A stretch of 64,000 bases of DNA from Brevundimonas poindexterae (GCF_020524625.1 NZ_JAIVLL010000001.1:1138684-1202683); one strand, 5' to 3'. Positions 43,932 to 54,645 are shown, numbered from the stretch's first letter. Numbers and translations: made by a program. Notes: generated from the sequence alone by a model not told the origin.

Positions 43932-44366
43932 ATGCGGATCGTGCGGTTAGGACTTCTGGCTATGATCGCCCTCACTGTGCTGGCCCTCTATGCCTGCGAC
44001 AGGGTGACGCCCTCGCCCGACGCGCCCCTGCCGGCACCGGTGCCCGCGGGAGTGGCACTGGTGGTGGATGAGGCCACCGGCTCGGTTTCCGTGCGAACGG
44101 GTCAGACCTTCGCGGTGACCCTGAGCTCGAATTTCGACTGGCAGGTCCAGACCTTGCCCGACGGGCTGGAACTGCTGGGAACAAAGACAGGACCGACCAC
44201 CACCGCCCAGCGCGACGGGGGCGAGACCGGCGGGGCCAGCTGGTTCGTCTTCCACCTGAAGGCTGTCCAGCCCGGCGAAGGCGAACTGGTGCTGACCGAG
44301 GCCCCCGGCTGGGAGCCCGAGAAGCCGATGCGCACCCTGGCCATCCCGGTGCGGGTGGAACCCTGA
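43932..44366 (+). CDS. Chagasin-like (I42 family) protease inhibitor lipoprotein
   Basis: 144 residues. Lipobox LYAC (Cys ~22), then an immunoglobulin-like beta domain: VSVRTGQTFAVTLSSNFDW stands where chagasins have the NPTTGxxW loop, WFVFHLKAVQPGEGEL matches the second conserved region, and the sequence ends IPVRVEP. Chagasins block papain-family cysteine proteases. The inhibitory loop is not fully conserved here, so the target is uncertain. Confidence 0.72.
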   Translation: MRIVRLGLLAMIALTVLALYACDRVTPSPDAPLPAPVPAGVALVVDEATGSVSVRTGQTFAVTLSSNFDWQVQTLPDGLELLGTKTGPTTTAQRDGGETGGASWFVFHLKAVQPGEGELVLTEAPGWEPEKPMRTLAIPVRVEP

Positions 44367-44412
44367 GCCCCTGCCGGGCTATCAAGGGCGCTCACTGCCG
44401 TGGAGCCGCCCG

Positions 44413-45087
44413 ATGAAGGATCACCCCTCGACGCCGCTGTCCGGCTATGCGGCGCTGTCGGATGCCGATGCCGTCGCGCGCGCCACCGCGTTTCGCGAAG
44501 AGATGGGCCGACGGCGGACCGTGCGGGAGTTCTCGGACCAGCCCGTGCCGCGCGCGGTCGTCGAGCAGGCGCTGTTGACGGCAGGCTCCGCCCCGTCGGG
44601 CGCCAATCACCAGCCGTGGTTCTTCTCGGTCATCGAGAGCGCAGAGGCCCGCGCCCGCATCCGCGAGGCGGCCGAGGCCGAGGAGAAGGCCTTCTACGAG
44701 ACCAAGGCCCCGCAGGAGTGGCTGGATGCCCTGGCCCCGCTGGGCACGGATCCGGACAAGGGGTTCCTGGAGGTGGCGCCCGTGCTGATCGCCATCTTCG
44801 CTCAGAAGCGCGGCGGCCCGCGCCCCGGCGACGCCAAGAAGAACTACTACGTCACCGAGAGCGTCGGAATCGCCACCGGCCTGCTGATCGCGGCCCTTCA
44901 CCGGGCCGGGCTTGCGACCCTGACGCATACGCCCGCGCCCATGAGCTTTCTGAGCGAGATCTGCGGACGGCCGGCGGAGGAAAAGCCGTTCCTGTTGCTG
45001 GTCGCGGGACATCCGGCGGACGACGCCACCGTACCTCTGGCCGCGCTGGACAAGAAGCCGCTGGACGCCATCGCCGCATGGATTTAA
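44413..45087 (+). CDS. Nitroreductase-family flavoprotein
   Basis: 224 residues. FMN-binding motifs of the nitroreductase fold: RRRTVREFSDQPVP at the N-terminus, GSAPSGANHQPW (FMN phosphate), and VTESVGIATGLLIAALH. The closest subgroup is the BluB/iodotyrosine deiodinase-like nitroreductases. It reduces nitro or quinone compounds with NAD(P)H; substrate unknown. The S1/P1 nuclease gene follows 28 bases later. Confidence 0.9.
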   Translation: MKDHPSTPLSGYAALSDADAVARATAFREEMGRRRTVREFSDQPVPRAVVEQALLTAGSAPSGANHQPWFFSVIESAEARARIREAAEAEEKAFYETKAPQEWLDALAPLGTDPDKGFLEVAPVLIAIFAQKRGGPRPGDAKKNYYVTESVGIATGLLIAALHRAGLATLTHTPAPMSFLSEICGRPAEEKPFLLLVAGHPADDATVPLAALDKKPLDAIAAWI

Positions 45088-45115
45088 CCCCGCCCGCAGT
45101 TGCCGGAGCCCTGCC

Positions 45116-46138
45116 ATGAAACGCCTGATTGCCGCCGCCGTCGCCCTGACCCTGATCGCCCTGCCCGCTGCGGACGTGGCGGCCTGGGGCGCCAGTGGAC
45201 ACCGGATGGTGGGCCAGGCCGCCATGCGCGCCCTGCCCGAAGAGCTGCCGGCCTTCCTGCGCACCCAGGAAGCCGCCGCCCAGGTGGGCGAACTGTCCCG
45301 CGAACCCGACCGTTGGAAGGGCGGAGGCCAGCCCCATGACCGCGAGCGCGACACGGCCCACTTCGTCGACATGATCGCGGACGGACGTGTGATGACCGAG
45401 GCCGGGCCGGACATCCGGGCGCTGCCGGAGCTCAAGTCCGAATATGACGCCCAGCTGCTGGCAGCCGGGATCAAGGTCAATGACGCCGGCTATCTGCCCT
45501 ATGCCATCATGGACGCCTGGCAGCAGGTGGTTCAGGACCTTGCCTACTGGCGCATCCTGGCCGCCGCCGAGGCGCGCGAGACGGATCTGGCGCGGCAGGC
45601 CTGGTACCGGGAGGACCGGCTGCGGCGCGAGGCCCTGATCCTGCGCGATATCGGCATGCTGTCGCACTACATTGGCGACGGCGCCCAGCCCCTGCACACG
45701 ACCATCCACTACAACGGCTGGGACCGCGACACGGACAATCCCGAAGACTTCACCCGCTCGCGCCGGACGCATGGCATGTTCGAAGGTGACTTTGTCCGCG
45801 ACCGCGTGAACCTGCAGGGCATTGAGGCGGCCATGACGGCGCCGCGTCTGGACGGGTTCGAGCTGCGCGCGCGCATGGCCGACTATCTGCTGGTGTCGCT
45901 GGGCGAGGTGGTGCCCTTCTATCGTCTGGAGAAAGCCGGTGGCTTCGTCGAGGCCGACCCGCGCGGCGTGAACTTCGCCACGGTGCGACTGGCCGCCGGG
46001 GCCTCGGAACTGCGCGACCTGATCGTGCTGGCCTGGCGCGAGGCGGGAACCCGCTCGGTCGGCTGGCCGAACGTCAAGGTGTCCGAGGTCGAGGCCGGCA
46101 CCGCCGACCCGTGGCTGGCCATGATCGGTCAGGACTGA
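45116..46138 (+). CDS. Secreted S1/P1-type zinc-dependent nuclease
   Basis: 340 residues with a signal peptide cleaved at about DVAA-W. The mature N-terminal Trp (WGASGHRMVGQAA) is itself a zinc ligand in this family. Other ligands: HFVDMI, HYIGDGAQPLHTTIHYNGW (His, Asp, His, His), and HGMFEGDFV. Three zinc ions cleave phosphodiester bonds in single-stranded DNA or RNA; some relatives act as phospholipases C. Likely periplasmic or secreted nutrient scavenging. Confidence 0.92.
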   Translation: MKRLIAAAVALTLIALPAADVAAWGASGHRMVGQAAMRALPEELPAFLRTQEAAAQVGELSREPDRWKGGGQPHDRERDTAHFVDMIADGRVMTEAGPDIRALPELKSEYDAQLLAAGIKVNDAGYLPYAIMDAWQQVVQDLAYWRILAAAEARETDLARQAWYREDRLRREALILRDIGMLSHYIGDGAQPLHTTIHYNGWDRDTDNPEDFTRSRRTHGMFEGDFVRDRVNLQGIEAAMTAPRLDGFELRARMADYLLVSLGEVVPFYRLEKAGGFVEADPRGVNFATVRLAAGASELRDLIVLAWREAGTRSVGWPNVKVSEVEAGTADPWLAMIGQD

Positions 46139-46141
46139 GCC

Positions 46142-46930
46142 TTGGACGACGCGCCCGACCTGACGCCCCCCGTCGTCATCCTCGACAAGCCGCAGCTGGC
46201 CGACAACATCGGTGCGGTCGCGCGGGTGATGGCCAATTTCGGGCTCGACAAGCTTCGGCTGGTGTCGCCGCGAGACGGCTGGCCGCAGGACCGGGCCTGG
46301 GCCACGGCGTCGGGCGCCGACTGGGTGCTGGAGGGGGTGCAGGTCTTCGACAGCGTGGCCGAGGCGGTCGCCGACCTGACGCTGGTCTATGCCACCACGG
46401 CGCGTCATCGCGAGCTGCGCTTGCCGGTGCTGACCCCGAGGGAGGGATCGGCGAAACTGCATGATGCCGCAGGTCAAGGACAGGGCATCGGCCTGTTGTT
46501 CGGCGGCGAGCGCGCGGGCCTCGAGACGACCGACATCGCCCTGACCCAGGGCATTGTCACCATTCCGATCGACCCGAAACACCATTCGCTGAATCTCGCG
46601 CAGGCGGTGGCGATCAACGCCTATGAGTGGCGCACCGGCGTGCTCAACGCCCCGCCGCCGCGCTTCCGCGACGAGGCTCCGCCCGCCTCGCAGGCGCAGC
46701 TGGAAGGCATGTACGGTCATCTGGAGACCGAGCTTGAAGCCGGGGGCTTTTTCCATCCGCCCGAGATGAAGCCGGCCATGAGCCGAAACCTGCGCGTCAT
46801 GCTGGGCCGGGCGGGCCTGAGCGCGCAGGAGGTGGCGACCTTTCGCGGCGTGATCCACGCCCTGGCCAAGGGGCGTGGTCGGGCGCTGGCCAAGCTGGCG
46901 GCGAAACGCGACGCCGACCGTCAGGACTGA
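46142..46930 (+). CDS. TrmJ-like tRNA methyltransferase (SPOUT family)
   Basis: 262 residues from TTG 46142, three bases after the nuclease stop. SpoU/TrmH motifs: motif 1 LADNIGAVARVMANFGL, motif 2 LLFGGERAGLETTDI, motif 3 PIDPKHHSLNLAQAVAINAYEW. This layout and the C-terminal helical extension match TrmJ, which 2'-O-methylates tRNA position 32. Uses S-adenosylmethionine through a trefoil knot. Confidence 0.9.
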   Translation: MDDAPDLTPPVVILDKPQLADNIGAVARVMANFGLDKLRLVSPRDGWPQDRAWATASGADWVLEGVQVFDSVAEAVADLTLVYATTARHRELRLPVLTPREGSAKLHDAAGQGQGIGLLFGGERAGLETTDIALTQGIVTIPIDPKHHSLNLAQAVAINAYEWRTGVLNAPPPRFRDEAPPASQAQLEGMYGHLETELEAGGFFHPPEMKPAMSRNLRVMLGRAGLSAQEVATFRGVIHALAKGRGRALAKLAAKRDADRQD

Positions 46931-46952
46931 TCACTGGCGCCACCTGCGCCCC

Positions 46953-46986
46953 GGGCGGACAGTCTCCGTGAACCGGAGAGACGCCC
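46953..46986 (+). promoter_or_regulatory. Hairpin masking the ribosome-binding site of the next gene
   Basis: GGGCG (46953-46957) pairs with CGCCC (46982-46986, immediately before the ATG), and TCTCCG (46963-46968) pairs with CGGAGA (46974-46979), which contains the Shine-Dalgarno sequence. Folding would hide both the ribosome site and the start codon edge. Confidence 0.45.
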
Positions 46987-47508
46987 ATGCGAACCCTGCT
47001 GCTTGCCGGACTGACCACCGTCGGCCTGATGGCCATGGCGGCACCTGCCTCGGCCCAGTCGATGAATGTGCCGGCGATTGTCGAGGATGTGCTGGGTCAG
47101 ATCTGCGTGCCCTATGCCCGGACCGGAGACGTTGCGGCCGCCATCCGGGCGGCGGAGGAGCTGCGCTACGAGATCATCGCCGACGAGAGCGGCATGGACC
47201 TCGAGGCCGATCACCCGTGGGCCTATGTGCGGCTGACCCGCCGTCATCACGGCACAGTGACGCTGGACCTCAGCTACGGGCGCGGCCTGTGTTCCGTCGG
47301 CATCTACGAGGGCGGGGCGTCCAACATGGCCCCGGCCGCCGAACCCTTCGTTCAGGCTCTGGGGCTGGAACCGCTGGTGTTATCCGTCGAAGGACAGTCC
47401 ACCACCGACATGGCCGTCTGGCGGAGCGGCTCCACCCAGCTGGTCATCAGCCGCAGCCCGCGCTTCTCGCCCGGATCAGAGATGGTGCTGAGCTTCGAAC
47501 TGCCCTGA
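46987..47508 (+). CDS. Secreted protein of unknown function
   Basis: 173 residues with a signal peptide (MRTLLLAGLTTVGLMAMAAPASA-Q). The mature part has two cysteines (QICVPYA and GLCSVGIY), possibly a disulfide, and mixed alpha/beta character. The start is well supported: CGGAGAG precedes ATG 46987. It overlaps the convergent sirtuin gene by 33 bases. No family recognised. Confidence 0.75.
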   Translation: MRTLLLAGLTTVGLMAMAAPASAQSMNVPAIVEDVLGQICVPYARTGDVAAAIRAAEELRYEIIADESGMDLEADHPWAYVRLTRRHHGTVTLDLSYGRGLCSVGIYEGGASNMAPAAEPFVQALGLEPLVLSVEGQSTTDMAVWRSGSTQLVISRSPRFSPGSEMVLSFELP

Positions 47509-48216
47509 GAGCGACCTGACGAAGTCCGGCACGACCCGGGTTGCGGGGCCGTGGTGCGTCTCGTCGAAGAGGTCCGAAATCAGCGAGGGTTCGAGGTTCA
47601 GCTCGACGGTGCGGGCGCCGGCGTGGCGGGCGATCTCGACGAAGCCGGCCGCGGGATAGACGGCGCCCGAGGTGCCGATGGCGACGAACAGGTCGCAGGC
47701 CTGCAAGGCGTCGTGGATCACCTCCATCTCCAGCGGCATCTCGCCGAACCAGACGATGTGCGGACGCAGGCGACCCTCGGGGTGATGGGGCGAGACGCTG
47801 TCGACGTACAGATCGCCGGGACAGTCGCTGATCCGGCCGGTGCGGGTGCAGGCGGCCTTCAGCAGCTGGCCATGCATGGGGATCAGGCGAAAGCCGGACG
47901 CGGGTGCCACGTCGGTATGAGCGCGGGCGTGCAGATCATCGACATTCTGGGTGACGAGTGTCAGCGATCCCGGCCAGCGCGCGGCGAGTTCCGCCAAGGC
48001 CCGGTGCGCGGCATTGGGCTGGACCTCGGCCAGCTGACGCCGGCGGGCGTTGTAGAAGTCATGGACCGTCGCCGGGTCGCGGGCAAAGGCCTCGGGCGTG
48101 GCCACATCCTCGATCGGGTGGCCCATCCACAGCCCGTCCGAGGCGCGAAAGGTCGGCACGCCGGACTCCGCCGAAATGCCCGCCCCTGTCAGGATGACGA
48201 TATTTCTGTGCTGCAT
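47476..48216 (-). CDS. cobB: NAD-dependent deacylase, Sir2 family
   Basis: 246 residues. Sirtuin motifs: [32 protein letters not shown], catalytic His in PMHGQLL, and [24 protein letters not shown]. Removes acyl groups from lysine using NAD. The zinc-ribbon segment ([13 protein letters not shown] to RLRPHIVW) has only two cysteines where four are usual. It starts 62 bases from the divergent frmA gene and overlaps the convergent secreted-protein gene at its end. Confidence 0.93.
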   Translation of the reverse strand: MQHRNIVILTGAGISAESGVPTFRASDGLWMGHPIEDVATPEAFARDPATVHDFYNARRRQLAEVQPNAAHRALAELAARWPGSLTLVTQNVDDLHARAHTDVAPASGFRLIPMHGQLLKAACTRTGRISDCPGDLYVDSVSPHHPEGRLRPHIVWFGEMPLEMEVIHDALQACDLFVAIGTSGAVYPAAGFVEIARHAGARTVELNLEPSLISDLFDETHHGPATRVVPDFVRSLSGQFEAQHHL

Positions 48217-48278
48217 GGCCCTTCATAGCACCGGCAGCGTCGCCTAGGGTGCCCCCAGCAATTCAGGAGCCCTCCCCC

Positions 48279-49385
<1,107 letters not shown>

Positions 49386-49395
49386 GCCCCTCGGC

Positions 49396-50769
49396 TCACC
49401 GCCCTTCGGGGCGGCCGCCCTCGGCCCAGGTCGGGACGAAATCGCCCTCGGCCAGCGCCGTCAGCGGCACGACCAGCGACTGGATGGCCTGGGTCATATA
49501 GTCGAAATTGATGTTGTCGATCGTGTCTTCGGGCGTGTGATAGGTCGGGATGGTCGCCCAGCCGGAGATGGTGTGGGCGACCACGCCGCGCAGGGCGAGC
49601 GCATAGTTGTCCGACCGCTGGAAGAAGTTCTGGTCGGGATAGGGATCGGGGCCGATCAGGGCGCCGCGGGCCTTGAGCTCAGGGCCGAAGTTCGACCGCT
49701 CGAAGCCCGTCATCATCATCACGCCGGGTGGCAGCTGCGGATCCTGGTCGGCGATCATCTCGATCTCAAGATTGGCCTTGATGGTGTCCAGCGCGACCGG
49801 CGGGTTGTCGACGAAGTAGCGCGAGCCCAGCAGGCCCGCTTCTTCCGAGCCATAGGCCACGAACATCACATTCATGCGGTGCGGCCCCGTGCCCGACAGG
49901 GCGCGCGCCAGCTCGATGACGGCGACCGTGCCCGAGGCATCGTCATTGGCGCCATACATGACGACACCGTCCGAGCGGACCCCGATATGGTCGAGGTGCG
50001 CCGACACCATGATCGTGCCGGCCTCGGGATCGGTGCCGGGCAGCCAGCCTATGGCATTGGTGGTCACGCCCTCCACGACGCCCGACGCGCCGGGGTCGAA
50101 GGCCGCTGCCTTCCCGCCTGCACCCGCGGCCAGCCGGTCCCAGGCCTCGGGCGAGACCACCAGCACCACCGGCCCCGACCGGGGCGTATCGTCCGCCAGC
50201 CGGATCACCGGATCGCGCGAGCCACCGTCCGCCGTGGCACCCGCCAGAACTTCGGTGCGGCGCATCAGCACGACCTTCGCGCCCGACCGCATGGCCGCGC
50301 CGAAAACGGCCCGCACGCCGGGCCCCTCGGGCGGGGCGATCATCAGCACCTCGGCCGACGCCGGCAGGGCGGCGGGATCCGTGGCGACCGTCACCGTGCC
50401 CCCGGCCGCGCCCAGCCCGCCGGTCAGGATGGCGAAATCCTCGCCCTGGGTGAGCGTCATGTCTCCCACCGTCAACCGGGCCTCGCCCGACGGTGTGGTG
50501 ATCACCACCGGCACCTGTTGCAGATAGCCGTCCATGCCGGGCACCGGCGTCAGCCCCGCCAGACGAAACTGGCTGGCGACATAGGCGGCGGCGATCGCCT
50601 CGTCGCGGGTGGCGCTGCCACGCCCCTGAAGCTCAGGCCCGGCGAGGAAATTCATGTGGGCTTCGACGGCATTGCGCTCGACGCGCACGGTGGCCTGGGC
50701 CAGTACCGGCCCCGCAGACAGACACAGCAGGAGGGCAGCGGTGGCAGTGGCGGCGAGGCGCTTCATCAT
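49396..50769 (-). CDS. Secreted M28-family zinc aminopeptidase
   Basis: 457 residues with a signal peptide (KRLAATATAALLLCLSAGPVLA). A PA domain insertion lies in the middle, then M28 zinc ligands: SAHLDHIG (His, Asp), YGANDDASGTVAVIE (Asp), GSEEAGLLGS (catalytic Glu, Glu ligand), EMIADQDP (Asp) and PTYHTPEDT (His). The complete set predicts an active aminopeptidase in the periplasm. ATG 50769 is chosen; the frame continues 10 codons further. Convergent with frmA, 10 bases apart. Confidence 0.92.
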   Translation of the reverse strand: MMKRLAATATAALLLCLSAGPVLAQATVRVERNAVEAHMNFLAGPELQGRGSATRDEAIAAAYVASQFRLAGLTPVPGMDGYLQQVPVVITTPSGEARLTVGDMTLTQGEDFAILTGGLGAAGGTVTVATDPAALPASAEVLMIAPPEGPGVRAVFGAAMRSGAKVVLMRRTEVLAGATADGGSRDPVIRLADDTPRSGPVVLVVSPEAWDRLAAGAGGKAAAFDPGASGVVEGVTTNAIGWLPGTDPEAGTIMVSAHLDHIGVRSDGVVMYGANDDASGTVAVIELARALSGTGPHRMNVMFVAYGSEEAGLLGSRYFVDNPPVALDTIKANLEIEMIADQDPQLPPGVMMMTGFERSNFGPELKARGALIGPDPYPDQNFFQRSDNYALALRGVVAHTISGWATIPTYHTPEDTIDNINFDYMTQAIQSLVVPLTALAEGDFVPTWAEGGRPEGR

Positions 50770-50905
50770 GGATCGTCCCGAAGGCTGAAGAAGGGACAAG
50801 CGTAGCCGCCCGGAAGATCAGCGTCGAGGCGCCACCGCGGATCACATCTTGCGCGCCTGCGTCCGTTCGCTAAAACAACGGACATTGTTCATCGGGAGGG
50901 AAGCC

Positions 50906-51289
50906 ATGTTCACCCACGTCACCGTCGGCGCCAATGACGTCGAGGCCTCGCGCCGCTTCTATGACGCCGTGCTGGGCGCATTGGGTCATGAGCCCGGGCA
51001 AGGGCCGGACCCCAAGGGCCGCTTCTGGTGGCGAACGCGCATGGGCGCCTTTGCCATCGGCACGCCGATCGACGGCGAGCCGGCCTGTCACGCCAACGGC
51101 GGCACCATCGGCTTTGCCGCGAAGTCGCCCGAGATGGTCCAGGCCTTCCACGACGCCGGCGTGGCCGCGGGTGGCAAGGCGATCGAGGATCCGCCCGGCG
51201 AGCGCAACGGTCCGTTCGGCACCCTGGTGCTGGCCTATCTGCGCGATCCGTCGGGCAACAAGGTCTGCGCGCTGCACCGGCCCGGGTAA
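50906..51289 (+). CDS. VOC-family (glyoxalase/bleomycin-resistance) protein
   Basis: 127 residues beginning MFTHVTVGANDVEASRRFYD, the standard VOC opening with a metal-binding His, and containing LVLAYLRDPSGNKVCALH near the end. Two beta-alpha-beta-beta-beta modules. Possibly a dioxygenase- or lyase-like metalloenzyme; substrate unknown. GGGAGG precedes ATG 50906. Confidence 0.88.
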   Translation: MFTHVTVGANDVEASRRFYDAVLGALGHEPGQGPDPKGRFWWRTRMGAFAIGTPIDGEPACHANGGTIGFAAKSPEMVQAFHDAGVAAGGKAIEDPPGERNGPFGTLVLAYLRDPSGNKVCALHRPG

Positions 51290-51372
51290 CGCCGCAAGGT
51301 CAGAAAAGCGTTCCCATTCCGGGACAGGCCGTTAAGGTGCCCCCTTTCATCGGCATCCCGGGGGAATGGGGA

Positions 51373-52836
51373 ATGAGCGACGCAGCAACGCCCGCAGGCG
51401 TGCAGGCCTTCTACGACCAGGTCACCAACGTCAGTGACTTCATCTGGGGCGGGACCTGGAACGGGGCGGAGGTTCTGCCCTTCCCGCCCATGGTGATTGT
51501 GCTGCTGGGCGTGGGTGCCTGGATCATGATCGGCCTGCGCTTCTATCCGATCCTGAAGCTGGGCGAGGCGTTTGCCGGACTGTTCAAGAAGGACTCCGCC
51601 GGCAAGGGCGAGATCTCGCCGTTCGCGGCCCTGTCGACCGCCCTGTCGGGACAGGTGGGTACCGGTAACCTCGCCGGCGTGGCGACCGCCATTACCCTCG
51701 GCGGACCGGGGGCCCTGTTCTGGATGTGGGTGACGGCCCTGTTCGGCATGGCGCTGGCCTTCGCCGAGGGATCGCTGGCCATCCGCTTCCGTGACGTGGG
51801 GCCGGACGGCACCTATCGCGGTGGCCCGATGAGCTACATCCGAAAGGGTCTGGGCAAGAAGTGGAGCTGGCTGGCTATCCTGTTCTGCCTCGGTACCCTG
51901 TTCTCGGCGGTGGCCACGGGCAACATGATCCAGGCGAACTCGATCGCCGACTCGATCGTGGCGCTGGCGCCCATGCCGGAATGGGGCGCGGGCCTGATCG
52001 TGGCCGGCGCCGTCTTCGTCGTCATCATCGGCGGCATCAAGTCGATCGGCAGCGTGGCCGAGAAGGTCGTGCCCGTCATGGCCATCGCCTATCTGATCCT
52101 GGCGCTGCTGGCGCTGATCCTGAACTTCCAGGACCTGCCGGCCACCTTCGGCATGATCTTCGGCAGCGCCTTCCAGCCCAGCGCCGCGACCGGCGGCTTT
52201 GCCGGGGCAGCGGTCATGATGGCGATCCGCGCCGGTGTGGCCCGCGGCCTGTTCTCGAACGAGGCCGGTCAGGGCTCGACCCCCATGGCCCACGCCGTGG
52301 CCCAGACCGACGACCCCGCCCGTCAGGGCCGGTTCGCCATGATGGGCACCTTCATCGACACCATGGTGATCTGCACCATGACGGGTCTGGTCATGCTGAC
52401 GGTTCAGGGCTCCTTCCCCGCCGGTGCCGGTACGGTCGAGCACGTCTGGAATTCGGACCTGCGCGGCTTCGAGATGACGCTGGCGGCCTATTCCGCTGTC
52501 TTCCCTCAGATGCTGTTCGGCCAGACCACTCTTGGCGGGCTGGTCGTGTCGGTGGCGCTGATCCTGTTCGTGTTCACCACCCTGCTGACCTGGAGCTACT
52601 ACGGGGAGCGGGCCGCGACCCATCTGTTCGGTCAGGGCGTCGCCATTCCGTGGCGCCTGCTGTGGGTGGTCATGATCTTCGTCGGATCGTTCCAGCACAT
52701 CGAGTTCGTCTGGCGCATGGGCGACATCTCGAATGCCGCCATGGCCCTGCCCAACCTGATCGCGCTCGCCGCACTGTCGGGCGTCGTGTTTGCCCTGGCC
52801 CGCGGGGACAAGACCGCCGGCAAGGATCACGACTGA
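51373..52836 (+). CDS. Sodium:alanine symporter (AGCS family)
   Basis: 487 residues with about 11 membrane helices. AGCS signatures: ALSTALSGQVGTGNLAGVATA, FRDVGPDGTYRGGPMSYI, and GLFSNEAGQGSTPMAHA. It imports alanine or glycine with sodium across the inner membrane. It lies between frmA and fghA but has no evident link to formaldehyde metabolism. Confidence 0.94.
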   Translation: MSDAATPAGVQAFYDQVTNVSDFIWGGTWNGAEVLPFPPMVIVLLGVGAWIMIGLRFYPILKLGEAFAGLFKKDSAGKGEISPFAALSTALSGQVGTGNLAGVATAITLGGPGALFWMWVTALFGMALAFAEGSLAIRFRDVGPDGTYRGGPMSYIRKGLGKKWSWLAILFCLGTLFSAVATGNMIQANSIADSIVALAPMPEWGAGLIVAGAVFVVIIGGIKSIGSVAEKVVPVMAIAYLILALLALILNFQDLPATFGMIFGSAFQPSAATGGFAGAAVMMAIRAGVARGLFSNEAGQGSTPMAHAVAQTDDPARQGRFAMMGTFIDTMVICTMTGLVMLTVQGSFPAGAGTVEHVWNSDLRGFEMTLAAYSAVFPQMLFGQTTLGGLVVSVALILFVFTTLLTWSYYGERAATHLFGQGVAIPWRLLWVVMIFVGSFQHIEFVWRMGDISNAAMALPNLIALAALSGVVFALARGDKTAGKDHD

Positions 52837-52855
52837 GACTGAAGGAGACGCCGCC

Positions 52856-53689
52856 GTGGATATCGTCAAGACACACCGCGTCCACGGCGGCACCCTGTCC
52901 TATGCGCGGCACGACAGTGCGGCGACCGGCACCACCATGGCCTTTTCGGTCTTCGTGCCCCCGGGCGACGGCCCCTTCCCCGTGGCCATCTGGCTGTCCG
53001 GCCTGACCTGCACCGAGGACAATTTCACCACCAAGGCCGGCGCCTATGAGGCTGCCGCCCGGCTGGGCCTGATCGTGGTGGCGCCCGACACCAGCCCGCG
53101 CGGCGAGGGTGTCGCCGACGACGAGGCCTATGACCTGGGGCAGGGCGCGGGCTTCTATGTCGATGCGACCGAGGCGCCCTGGTCGCCGCATTTCTGCATG
53201 GAGACCTATGTCGTCCGCGACTTGGTCGAGATGATCGACGCGGAGTTTCCGACCAACGGACGCCGGGCCATCTTCGGCCACTCCATGGGCGGGCACGGGG
53301 CGCTGACGCTGGCGTTGAACCACCCGCACCTGTTCACCTCGGTCTCGGCCTTCGCCCCGATCGCCTCGCCCACCCGCTGCCCGTGGGGCGAAAAGGCGCT
53401 GGGCGCCTATCTGGGACCCGACCGCGATCGCTGGGCCCGGCACGACGCCGCCCTGCTGATCGAGGCCGGCGCGGCCCACGGCCAGTATGACGACATCCTG
53501 ATCGATCAGGGCGATGCCGACCCCTTCCTCGCCGAACAGTTGAAACCCGAACTGCTGACCGCTGCAGCCGAGCTGGCGGGGCAGAAGCTGACCCTGCGCC
53601 TGCAGCCGGGCTATGATCACTCCTACTTCTTCATGGCGAGCTTCATCGCCGACCACCTCGCCTTCCATGCGAAGCGGCTGAAAGGGTGA
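52856..53689 (+). CDS. fghA: S-formylglutathione hydrolase
   Basis: 277 residues of the esterase D family. It hydrolyses S-formylglutathione (from FrmA) to formate and glutathione. Nucleophile Ser in IFGHSMGGHGAL, oxyanion region WLSGLTCTEDNFTTKAG, catalytic Asp in DQGDADPFL and His in GYDHSYFFMASF. A GTG start at 52856 follows GAAGGAGA. The next small gene starts three bases after the stop. Confidence 0.96.
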   Translation: MDIVKTHRVHGGTLSYARHDSAATGTTMAFSVFVPPGDGPFPVAIWLSGLTCTEDNFTTKAGAYEAAARLGLIVVAPDTSPRGEGVADDEAYDLGQGAGFYVDATEAPWSPHFCMETYVVRDLVEMIDAEFPTNGRRAIFGHSMGGHGALTLALNHPHLFTSVSAFAPIASPTRCPWGEKALGAYLGPDRDRWARHDAALLIEAGAAHGQYDDILIDQGDADPFLAEQLKPELLTAAAELAGQKLTLRLQPGYDHSYFFMASFIADHLAFHAKRLKG

Positions 53690-53691
53690 CC

Positions 53692-53916
53692 ATGGCCGAT
53701 GCCGATCATGAGGCCCTGTTCGCCGAGCTGTGCGTGAAGCTGGGCTTTTGCCTGCATCCCAAGGGTCAGGCGCGGGTCATCGCCGCCCTGCCGAATGGCT
53801 ATGATGCCGCCATGCGCGCCGTGTTCGCGGCCGAGGGTACTGACCCCGGTTCGATCCCCGGCGACCTGAAGCGGGCCGTGCGCGACTGCATCAAGGCGCA
53901 CGCCCCCCTGCCCTGA
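53692..53916 (+). CDS. Small protein of unknown function following fghA
   Basis: 74 residues, acidic N-terminus, soluble, three cysteines (ELCVKLGFCLH and RDCIKAH). Probably an all-helical protein. It begins three bases after the fghA stop, so it is likely co-transcribed. No family recognised. Confidence 0.65.
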   Translation: MADADHEALFAELCVKLGFCLHPKGQARVIAALPNGYDAAMRAVFAAEGTDPGSIPGDLKRAVRDCIKAHAPLP

Positions 53917-54017
53917 TCCGGCAATTTCGGAACGAATTCGACCTCCGGTCCCTTGGGTTTGTGACGGCCTGACCTATGTGTACGGCCAAGGTTCACCCCA
54001 GATCAGGAGCCCGAAAC

Positions 54018-54632
54018 ATGGCCTTTACCCTGCCCCCGCTTCCCTACGCCTATGACGCCCTGGAACCGGCCATCGACAAGGAGACGATGACCTTCCACCA
54101 CGACAAGCACCACCAGGCCTATGTCGACAAGCTGAACGAGGCCGTGGACGGCGACGACAGCCTGAAAGGCAAGTCGCTGGAAGACATGTTCAAGACCATG
54201 TCGAAACTGCCCAAGGCGGTTCGCAACAACGGTGGCGGCCACTGGAACCACAGCCTGTTCTGGAAGCTGCTGGCCCCGCAGGATCAGGTCGGCGAGCCCT
54301 CGGCCGCGCTCAAGGCCGCGATCGACAGCGACCTCGGCGGCATGGACAAGTTCAAGGAGGCGTTCAACGCCGCCGGCGCCGGCCAGTTCGGTTCGGGCTG
54401 GGCCTGGCTGATCGTCCAGAACGGCAAGCTGAAGGTCACCTCGACCCCGAACCAGGACAATCCGCTGATGGACGTGGCCGACGAACAGGGCACCGTGGTG
54501 CTGGGCGCCGACGTCTGGGAGCACGCCTATTATCTGAAGTACCAGAACCGCCGGGCCGACTACCTGAAGGCCTTCTGGTCGGTGGTGAACTGGAACGAGG
54601 TCAACGACCTCTACGCCAAGGCCGTTTCCTAG
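54018..54632 (+). CDS. sodB: Superoxide dismutase, iron/manganese type
   Basis: 204 residues. Metal ligands: His in [19 protein letters not shown], His in [11 protein letters not shown], then Asp and His in [17 protein letters not shown]. The [11 protein letters not shown] and WAWLI patterns and size match iron SODs. Converts superoxide to oxygen and hydrogen peroxide in the cytoplasm. CAGGAG precedes ATG 54018; a strong intrinsic terminator follows. Confidence 0.97.
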   Translation: MAFTLPPLPYAYDALEPAIDKETMTFHHDKHHQAYVDKLNEAVDGDDSLKGKSLEDMFKTMSKLPKAVRNNGGGHWNHSLFWKLLAPQDQVGEPSAALKAAIDSDLGGMDKFKEAFNAAGAGQFGSGWAWLIVQNGKLKVTSTPNQDNPLMDVADEQGTVVLGADVWEHAYYLKYQNRRADYLKAFWSVVNWNEVNDLYAKAVS

Positions 54633-54645
54633 GCCACATCTATCA

